5,939 nucleotides of DNA from Chlamydiales bacterium (GTDB taxonomy: Bacteria; Chlamydiota; Chlamydiia; Chlamydiales; JAACFD01): the NCBI GenBank assembly GCA_009937555.1, contig JAACFD010000138.1:1-5939 (forward strand). The letters are read 5' to 3'. The notes under the pieces were generated by a model. The model was not told where the DNA came from, made no database searches, and saw only the letters and a program-made list of their open reading frames with translations. Shown here in pieces: positions 1-4,695 of the stretch. Within the stretch, counting starts at the first letter, position 1, and every line of letters begins with the position of its first letter. The translations under genes were made by a program, and so were the position numbers.

Positions 1-815
1 AAGTGCTTCACTCCTTGATCTAGCATATAGCGAATTGAGTCTTCCCAATAAGTTGTGGAAGACACTTGCTTTACTAAATTATCTTTAAGCTCATCTAGAT
101 TTTGGGCTGGCTTTGCTGAAACATTCATTACTAAAGTAGTTGAAGGCATGGAGAAGCTGCTTTGATCAATTTGTTCTTTTAAGCCAATCTGAGCTCTTTC
201 CATCAAACCACTATGAAAAGCACCTTCAGTTGCTGGCATTACCACTTTTTTTGCAGATAAGCTCTTAGCAAGTTCAGAGGCTTCATTCACAGCTGCCATA
301 GTGCCTGATAGAACGATTTGTCCTGGGCAGTTAAGGTTTGCAACCCAAATTTCTTTAGAGTGCTTTAACTCGTTTAAGCGCCCGATTATTAGCTCTTTTT
401 CAAGGCCTAATATCACTACTAGCGCTCCTTTATTTTCTCTACAAGCTTTGGTCATTTCAGTGGCTCTTACATGCACTAGCTGCAGGGCTTGCTCAAAGCT
501 CAAAGTTTTTGAAGCAAACAAAGCGCTGTACTCACCTAAACTTAGACCAGCTACAAAAGAAGGAGTAATTGCAGGAAACTGGCTCTGCACAACTCTATGA
601 ATCGCACAGCTATTTACAAATAATGCTAACTGGCTATTAAAAGTTTTTTCAAGTTCTTCCTCTGGAAGTTCAAATAAAATTTTCTTTAATGAAAAACCTA
701 GAGTATCTTCAGCTTCTTCAAGGGTATGTCTGTATGATTCAAAGCTATCAAAGTAGGTTTTACCCATTGAAGGGTACTGAGCTCCTTGGCCTGGATAGAT
801 AAATGCGGTTGTCAT
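1..815 (-). CDS. fabD: Malonyl-CoA:ACP transacylase FabD, 3' end cut by window edge
   Basis: Moves the malonyl group from CoA to acyl carrier protein, supplying the extender unit for type II fatty-acid synthesis in the cytoplasm. My translation from the ATG at 815 starts MTTAFIYPGQGAQYPSMGKT and stays open for 271 codons to position 1; the family is about 310 residues, so roughly 40 C-terminal residues including the usual GPG motif lie outside. It aligns without net gaps to E. coli FabD as I recall it: nucleophile Ser92 in AGLSLGEYSAL, malonate-binding Arg117 (LVHVRATEM), catalytic His201 (EGAFHSGLM) and Gln250 (VKQVSSTTYW). The ANLNCPGQIVLSG block is also typical. Unusual point: the residue before the nucleophile is Leu, not the His of bacterial GHSLG, as in plant plastid enzymes. 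It follows fabH by 13 nt with its own SD, so the two are surely co-transcribed. Very sure of the family. Confidence 0.97.
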   Translation of the reverse strand, partial: MTTAFIYPGQGAQYPSMGKTYFDSFESYRHTLEEAEDTLGFSLKKILFELPEEELEKTFNSQLALFVNSCAIHRVVQSQFPAITPSFVAGLSLGEYSALFASKTLSFEQALQLVHVRATEMTKACRENKGALVVILGLEKELIIGRLNELKHSKEIWVANLNCPGQIVLSGTMAAVNEASELAKSLSAKKVVMPATEGAFHSGLMERAQIGLKEQIDQSSFSMPSTTLVMNVSAKPAQNLDELKDNLVKQVSSTTYWEDSIRYMLDQGVKH

Positions 816-822
816 GTAGTAA

Positions 823-828
823 CCCCTT
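823..828 (-). promoter_or_regulatory. Ribosome binding site of fabD
   Basis: The minus strand reads AAGGGG directly after the fabH stop codon, 7 nt before the fabD ATG at 815. It pairs with the anti-SD with one G-U pair. It supports ATG 815 as the start and shows that fabD can be translated independently within the fabH-fabD message. Confidence 0.8.
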
Positions 829-1818
829 TTATGAACTTACGGTTAATAAACATGCTCCCCATGTAAGCCCTGCACCAAAGGCTACTAGCATGACATTCTC
901 TTGGTTTTCAACTTTCTTTTCTGTCAGCATTTCATCAAGAGCGATGATAATTGATGAAGCAGAGGTATTTCCATATTTATGAACCGTTTTAAAAACTCTA
1001 TCCATAGGCACATTGAATCTTTCAGCTAAAGCGTCTAAAATACGTGTGTTGGCCTGATGAGGAACGAGGTAATTAATATCATCTTCCCCTATACCGGCTT
1101 TGCTGCACACAGTTTTAACACAGGCTTCCATTCTTCTCACGGCATGCTTAAAAACTTCTCTACCGTTCATTTTTAGGAAGTGCTTTTTGTTAGCAATCGT
1201 GTCATTAGTTGCAGGCATACGGCAGCCTCCACCCTCAACCCCTAAAATAGGAGCTTGTGTACCGTCGGCTCCTAAGCTAGTGTTTCTAATCTTTAAACCA
1301 GGGCCTTTTGAAGAAATAACTGACGCTCCTGCTCCATCACCAAATAGGATACAAGTAGTGCGATCTTCATAATCTACAATAAATGAAAGCTTTTCTGAAG
1401 CTATTAGCAGTATATTTTCATACATACCTGACTCGATAAAAGCTTTAGCTACTGATAAGCCATAAACATAGCCTGTACAAGCAGCATTGACATCCATTGC
1501 TGGAATGTCAGTGGCGTTAAGCTTTTCTTGAATAATAGAAGCTCCTGAAGGACATAAAAAATCAGGACTTGAAGTTGCCAGGATAATTAGATCTATATCT
1601 TTAATATCTTTACCAGCTTTTCTAAGAGCTTCTTTTGCTGCTTTAACCCCCATGTCTGAGGTAAACTCATCACTTGCAGCTATACGTCTTTCTTCAATTC
1701 CTGTTCTACTGATAATCCAGTCATTTGAAGTATCCACCATTTTTTCAAGTTCTTCATTGCTTAATACTTTTTCAGGTAGGTATGAACCGGTGGATAAGAT
1801 ATAGCTTTCTCTAGACAT
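829..1818 (-). CDS. fabH: Beta-ketoacyl-ACP synthase III FabH
   Basis: Condenses a short acyl-CoA primer (acetyl-CoA in straight-chain makers) with malonyl-ACP, the first step of type II fatty-acid synthesis, in the cytoplasm. The 329-residue product is full length for the family (E. coli 317). Visible landmarks: SNDWIISRTGIEERRI at 31-46, with the Trp and Arg that bind the CoA adenine; nucleophile Cys114 in DVNAACTGYVYGL; LFGDGAGA at 158-165; His254 in VPHQANTRI, with the QAN ACP/CoA-side motif; Asn284 in KYGNTSASS; and the C-terminal FGAGLTWGA. The Cys-His-Asn triad is intact. The ATG at 1818 has an AGGGG SD 8 nt upstream and the conserved YILSTGSYLPEKVLSN start, so the start is safe. The gene has its own promoter candidate at 1863-1890 and is followed by fabD after 13 nt. 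Primer preference (acetyl or branched) cannot be read from these motifs. Confidence 0.97.
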   Translation of the reverse strand: MSRESYILSTGSYLPEKVLSNEELEKMVDTSNDWIISRTGIEERRIAASDEFTSDMGVKAAKEALRKAGKDIKDIDLIILATSSPDFLCPSGASIIQEKLNATDIPAMDVNAACTGYVYGLSVAKAFIESGMYENILLIASEKLSFIVDYEDRTTCILFGDGAGASVISSKGPGLKIRNTSLGADGTQAPILGVEGGGCRMPATNDTIANKKHFLKMNGREVFKHAVRRMEACVKTVCSKAGIGEDDINYLVPHQANTRILDALAERFNVPMDRVFKTVHKYGNTSASSIIIALDEMLTEKKVENQENVMLVAFGAGLTWGACLLTVSS

Positions 1819-1819
1819 T

Positions 1820-1831
1820 GGGCAAGCCCCT
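1820..1831 (-). promoter_or_regulatory. fabH ribosome binding site inside a small CUUG hairpin
   Basis: On the minus strand AGGGG (1831-1827) is followed by CTTGCCCA and then the fabH ATG, giving a well-spaced SD (8 nt). The same bases can fold into GGG-CUUG-CCC: three G-C pairs closed by a CUUG tetraloop, with the SD guanines in the stem. G(CUUG)C is a known unusually stable tetraloop context. The SD and its spacing are directly visible; folding and any regulatory effect are inference. Confidence 0.6.
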
Positions 1832-1862
1832 ATATAAAATTTGTGGTTTAAAATAAGTAAAA

Positions 1863-1890
1863 ATTATAAATCATCGAGTGATTTTTACAA
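1863..1890 (-). promoter_or_regulatory. Probable housekeeping-sigma promoter of fabH-fabD
   Basis: In the 82-nt spacer before fabH the minus strand carries TTGTAA (1890-1885), 16 nt, then a perfect TATAAT (1868-1863). Initiation would fall near 1856 and leave a leader of about 38 nt ending in the fabH SD. The -35 box matches four of six consensus bases. AT-rich spacers give such matches by chance, but the perfect -10, good spacing and position directly ahead of a new functional group make it credible. Confidence 0.6.
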
Positions 1891-1900
1891 AAGCAAGCTT

Positions 1901-2929
1901 TTAGTAGAGATCTTGACGTTCTAGAATAACATCCTGAGGCTCTATCCACTTAAAGCCTATATTGACTATAGCTTGATAGTTGGCAATAATTTTTTGATCT
2001 AATAGTTGATTTTGAAGCTCTAGGTCAATTTCTGCTTTTAAGTTTTTCATTCTCTGTTGTTTTCTATCAACATCGCACTCAAGTTTCCAGTTATTTTTTG
2101 TTAAACGCAGATCTTGTAAAAAGGGTCTTTGAACCCATTTTTTTAAGACTTCATCTTTGTAACTTTTAATGACTGTCTTTACACTAGGCCCCTCACCTTC
2201 AAACCTTTCATGTTGCCATAGTAGAGGCACTAAAAACTCCCCTCTTGATCTCCAGCGCTTTTGCCTAGTGATTTTTGGAAGCCAGCTAATGATATTTTTG
2301 CTGTCATCAATAAGTTCAAAAATAATAGGCTGTGATAGTGATGAATCTGTAGCTCTGCTGATAGATCTACGAAAAGCTGGGTGAAGTTTTAAGGGGCCAA
2401 AGCTACCTCTTTCACCTAGATTAAGCTCAAAGCTCTTTCTCAAAAAAGACTGGTCTTGTGAAAATTCTTTACTCAGGACATCGATACCAAAGAAGTCAAA
2501 AATCTCTTTTCTTTGCTTTTCACTTAATTCTTCAGAACAGCGATACCGTATAGCAGCCTTATCTAAAAGCTCATATAGGAATAGGTCCTGCTTTAAACCT
2601 TTTTTTGTGACTTTTAAGTATTCCCAATTAAAGCGGTAAAGGTTTGCTCCTTCTTCAGATGAAATTAGTTTCCCTCTGCAAATCGCCTCTAGGGTGTAGT
2701 TTTGAGTCTGATAGTTTTCTTTGATAGTGTTACTTTTTACCAGCAAATCTGTTTTTAGCTGAAGCTTCAGATCTTTATCTGCAGGAAAATCTAGTGAAGG
2801 CTGCTGTAGTGAGTGTAAGGATAAAGAAGCAAAACTCCAAAGACATAGGCTAATAATAAAAAAGAAAGCTAAAAACCTAAATGGCTTTTGGTAAAAGGCA
2901 TTAATAATATTTTCTAACTTTCTTAACAT
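1901..2929 (-). CDS. Unrecognised single-pass membrane-anchored protein, coupled to lpxD
   Basis: I do not recognise this 342-residue protein. The N-terminus is basic (MLRKLENIINAFYQKPF), followed by one hydrophobic segment at about 18-38 (FRFLAFFFIISLCLWSFASLS), which looks like an uncleaved signal anchor; the remaining 300 or so residues would lie in the periplasm. That part is charged and Lys/Arg-rich, with alternating polar/hydrophobic stretches suggesting beta-strands (for example NLYRFNWEYLKV at 96-107 and FGPLKLHPAF at 177-186) and a helical, Lys/Gln-rich stretch near 288-312. Cysteines outside the membrane are at 84, 131 and 285. No catalytic motif is visible. It starts 10 nt after the lpxD stop, an in-frame TAA sits three codons before the ATG, and there is no clear SD, so translation probably depends on ribosomes finishing lpxD. 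That placement hints at an envelope or lipooligosaccharide role, but this is inference. Its coding status is well supported by length and context. Confidence 0.88.
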   Translation of the reverse strand: MLRKLENIINAFYQKPFRFLAFFFIISLCLWSFASLSLHSLQQPSLDFPADKDLKLQLKTDLLVKSNTIKENYQTQNYTLEAICRGKLISSEEGANLYRFNWEYLKVTKKGLKQDLFLYELLDKAAIRYRCSEELSEKQRKEIFDFFGIDVLSKEFSQDQSFLRKSFELNLGERGSFGPLKLHPAFRRSISRATDSSLSQPIIFELIDDSKNIISWLPKITRQKRWRSRGEFLVPLLWQHERFEGEGPSVKTVIKSYKDEVLKKWVQRPFLQDLRLTKNNWKLECDVDRKQQRMKNLKAEIDLELQNQLLDQKIIANYQAIVNIGFKWIEPQDVILERQDLY

Positions 2930-2939
2930 AGAGCTTTAG

Positions 2940-3992
2940 TTAGTGTTGTTGTTTTTCTAATAATTGCTTCAGTTTATCTATATCTTTTTGCAAAGAAGCT
3001 ACTTGTTTGAACTTCTCATCAAGGCGATCAATCAATACTTGCTGTCTACGAAAGCGGTCAATCTTTTTTGCTGGAAAACCACCGTATTGCCCCGCTTCTT
3101 GAATAGATTTAGTTACCCCACTCTTAGCAGCTAGTGTCACTCCTGAAGTCACTTCTATATGGCCATTAATACCACTTTGACCTGCTACCGTAACGTAGTT
3201 ACCAGTTTTAGAAGAACCAGCAAAGCCAGATTGAGCGACAATAAGATTATTCTCCCCGAGTTCAACACCATGAGCTACTTGGACAAGGTTATCCACTTTA
3301 GTGCCCTTTTTAATGATAGTAGCACCAATTCGCGCTCTATCAATAGTTGTATTAGCCCCTATCTCAACCTCATCTTCGATGATAACAGTACCTAACTGTT
3401 TAAGCTTAACTATTTGCCCTTTCTCATTGGGGGCATAACCAAAACCACAAGAGCCTATCACCGCTCCAGGTTGAATGATAACACGTTTGCCTATAGTAAC
3501 TAACTCTCGGATAGTCACGTTAGCATGAATGATTGAACCTTCATCAACTTTCACTCCTTTTGCAAGGTATGTACCAGCGCCAATAACACATGAGTCTTGA
3601 ATTTCAACTCCAGCATCTACTACACAGTGAGGACCAATATTAACATTTTTACCAATAGTTGCTTCTGAGTGAACTACTGATAGAGGATGAATACCTTCAA
3701 ACTGGGTAAAACCTTCATCTTGGTAGAAGTGTTCTAAAAGTTTTTGAAAGGCTTGTGAAGGATCTTTCGCAATTAGAAAATTTTTATCTTCGGGTGTTGA
3801 CATTTCGTTTGAAATAAAAATGGCACCTGCCTGTGTAAGTGCAATTTGCGAGACATAACGAGGATTTGCTACAAAAGTTACTTCTGTTTCTGTTGCTTGC
3901 CCTATGGTAGAAACTCCATCAATAGTCTTTTCGCCATCACCTTTGACTTGGCACTCACAAAGTTCAGCTATTTCGTTAAGTGTAAGTTGCAT
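2940..3992 (-). CDS. lpxD: UDP-3-O-acylglucosamine N-acyltransferase LpxD
   Basis: Transfers a 3-hydroxyacyl chain from ACP to the 2-amino group of UDP-3-O-acyl-glucosamine, the third step of lipid A synthesis, at the cytoplasmic face. The 350-residue length fits the family (E. coli 341). Domain order: N-terminal uridine-binding domain at about 1-100 (TLNEIAELCECQVKGDG; DGVSTIGQATETEVTFVANPRY); left-handed beta-helix of hexapeptide repeats at about 101-290 (IGPHCVVDAGVEI, IGAGTYLAKGVKV, IGSCGFGYAP, IGANTTIDRARIG); catalytic His241 in VDNLVQVAHGVELG, equivalent to E. coli His239; GQSGINGHIEV at 271-281; then GGFPAKKIDRFRR and a C-terminal helix or coiled coil at about 311-349, usual for the trimeric enzyme. 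The residue after the catalytic His is Gly where E. coli has Asn. The start is fixed by a strong AAGGAG 5 nt upstream. The gene sits after skp across a terminator and is followed after 10 nt by an unknown membrane protein. Confidence 0.97.
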   Translation of the reverse strand: MQLTLNEIAELCECQVKGDGEKTIDGVSTIGQATETEVTFVANPRYVSQIALTQAGAIFISNEMSTPEDKNFLIAKDPSQAFQKLLEHFYQDEGFTQFEGIHPLSVVHSEATIGKNVNIGPHCVVDAGVEIQDSCVIGAGTYLAKGVKVDEGSIIHANVTIRELVTIGKRVIIQPGAVIGSCGFGYAPNEKGQIVKLKQLGTVIIEDEVEIGANTTIDRARIGATIIKKGTKVDNLVQVAHGVELGENNLIVAQSGFAGSSKTGNYVTVAGQSGINGHIEVTSGVTLAAKSGVTKSIQEAGQYGGFPAKKIDRFRRQQVLIDRLDEKFKQVASLQKDIDKLKQLLEKQQH

Positions 3993-3997
3993 TTTTT

Positions 3998-4003
3998 CTC
4001 CTT
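3998..4003 (-). promoter_or_regulatory. Strong ribosome binding site of lpxD, abutting the terminator U-tract
   Basis: The minus strand reads AAGGAG followed by five A and the lpxD ATG. It is the best SD in the window and begins on the base right after the T-run of the upstream terminator (4012-4004). An RNA that ends normally in the U-tract would therefore lack the SD entirely, so lpxD is translated only from read-through transcripts or from transcripts started close by. Confidence 0.85.
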
Positions 4004-4049
4004 AAAAAAAAAGAACGCCTAAAAAGCTCTTAGAGCTTTAGGCGTTCTT
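4004..4049 (-). terminator. Intrinsic terminator after bamA-skp
   Basis: On the minus strand the arms AAGAACGCCTAAAGCTC (4049-4033) and GAGCTTTTTAGGCGTTCTT (4029-4011) are complementary over 17 bp, with a two-U bulge and the 3-nt loop TAA. A run of nine T (4012-4004) follows, two of them shared with the stem. This is a textbook rho-independent terminator for skp. The plus strand has no T-run on its exit side, so it should act only in the minus direction. Read-through would be needed to join lpxD to the bamA-skp transcript unless lpxD has a promoter nearby. Confidence 0.9.
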
Positions 4050-4060
4050 ATAATAGTTAC

Positions 4061-4072
4061 TTATCTAGATAA
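4061..4072. repeat. 12-bp perfect palindrome just after the skp stop codon
   Basis: TTATCTAGATAA reads identically on both strands and starts one base after the skp TAG. In RNA it could form a 4-bp hairpin with a CUAG loop, extended by flanking TAGTT and AACTA with a 3-nt bulge. It could be a dimeric protein site, a minor RNA hairpin before the terminator, or chance in AT-rich DNA; nothing here distinguishes these. Confidence 0.4.
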
Positions 4073-4073
4073 A

Positions 4074-4676
4074 CTACCTAGCTTGTGCTGGCTTTTTTGT
4101 GCTGTCAGCAACAGGCTTAGCAGTTTTATCAGCTTCATTATTACCAACAGAGCTAAAGTCATTATCCATTTCAGCTATTACTTCTTTAGTAACGTCTAAA
4201 TCAGGAGAGTAAAATAAACAAAGCTCTTTTCTGATAACCATATCTAATTCTTTTGACTTCGCAATTTTACCAGCTGCAGCTTCTACTGAGCTTAAAACGC
4301 TCATAGCTACTTCATAACCAGACTGGTTTAATGAACGTACTAACTGACTGTGGTACTGCTCTAAATCTTTTAAAGCGTTACCCATGTTTTTCTCATAGTC
4401 CATTTTAGCGTCATCAGAAAGACTATCTCTAAATGCTTGATCATCGTACTTGTCTTTCATCATCTTAAATTGCTTTTCTTTTTCCTCTAAACCACCGCGT
4501 AGTTTAGATTTTAAATCTTCAAGTTTTTGTCCCTCAGCTTTTGCTAATGCTGACTCTTCGTGACAAGCTTGTAGATCAATAACTCCAACTTTCCCTAAGC
4601 CACCGCTAAAACCGAAGCTACAAAGTGATAAAGCTGTTAATCCAAGAGTAAGTGCTGATGCAATTTTTTTAAACAT
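4074..4676 (-). CDS. skp: OmpH/Skp-family periplasmic chaperone
   Basis: Skp-type chaperones are trimers that hold unfolded outer-membrane proteins in the periplasm on the way to BamA. The 200-residue product has a signal peptide (MFKKIASALTLGLTALSLCSFGFS, cleavage probably near 24-28; no good lipobox before Cys19). It then has the OmpH opening strand KVGVIDLQACHEESALAKAEGQ at 29-50, a long charged, Lys/Glu-rich helical region at about 50-135 that would form the coiled-coil tentacles, and the closing strand-helix LDMVIRKELCLFYSPDLDVTKEVIAEMD at 144-171. A low-complexity tail at about 178-200 is rich in Lys, Ala and Pro; E. coli Skp ends near its last core strand and helix, without such a tail. 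Mature cysteines are 38 and 153. AGAGG lies 9 nt before the ATG. The gene begins 19 nt after bamA, its functional partner, and ends at a strong terminator. Confidence 0.93.
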   Translation of the reverse strand: MFKKIASALTLGLTALSLCSFGFSGGLGKVGVIDLQACHEESALAKAEGQKLEDLKSKLRGGLEEKEKQFKMMKDKYDDQAFRDSLSDDAKMDYEKNMGNALKDLEQYHSQLVRSLNQSGYEVAMSVLSSVEAAAGKIAKSKELDMVIRKELCLFYSPDLDVTKEVIAEMDNDFSSVGNNEADKTAKPVADSTKKPAQAR

Positions 4677-4685
4677 GGTGATATA

Positions 4686-4690
4686 CCTCT
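4686..4690 (-). promoter_or_regulatory. Ribosome binding site of skp
   Basis: AGAGG on the minus strand lies 9 nt before the skp ATG, within the 19-nt gap after the bamA stop. It supports ATG 4676 as the start and skp as the second gene of a bamA-skp transcript. Confidence 0.6.
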
Positions 4691-4695
4691 TTTAG

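Noticed and set aside
301..600. Open frame of 99 codons on the plus strand inside fabD
   Set aside because: It lies opposite a clear fabD frame with all catalytic residues, has no convincing SD and encodes a Ser/Cys/Thr-rich product typical of an antisense shadow.
1100..1372. Open frame of 90 codons on the plus strand inside fabH
   Set aside because: Antisense to the conserved core of fabH; its composition simply mirrors that gene. No SD or partner gene supports it.
1868..1884. AAATCA-5 nt-TGATTT hairpin as a terminator for the unknown gene
   Set aside because: The stem is six mostly A-U pairs, too weak for intrinsic termination, and it coincides with the spacer and -10 of the better supported fabH promoter.
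2169..2384. Open frame of 71 codons on the plus strand inside the unknown gene
   Set aside because: The minus-strand frame is longer, has a membrane anchor and fits the operon spacing; the plus-strand frame has no supporting feature.
2929..2939. The 11-mer CTAAAGCTCTA (minus strand) fills the gap after lpxD and also occurs in the terminator stem before lpxD (4031-4041)
   Set aside because: A flanking repeat or long-range pairing was considered, but several shared 11-mers are expected by chance in about 6 kb (about 18 million pairs against 4.2 million possible words), more in AT-rich DNA.
3159..3395. Open frame of 78 codons on the plus strand inside lpxD
   Set aside because: Antisense to the hexapeptide-repeat region of lpxD, whose periodic codons easily keep other frames open.
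4130..4676. Skp read as a lipoprotein because of Cys19 in the signal peptide
   Set aside because: The residues before Cys19 are LSL; Leu at -1 does not fit the small residue needed in a lipobox, and the hydrophobic stretch continues past the Cys.
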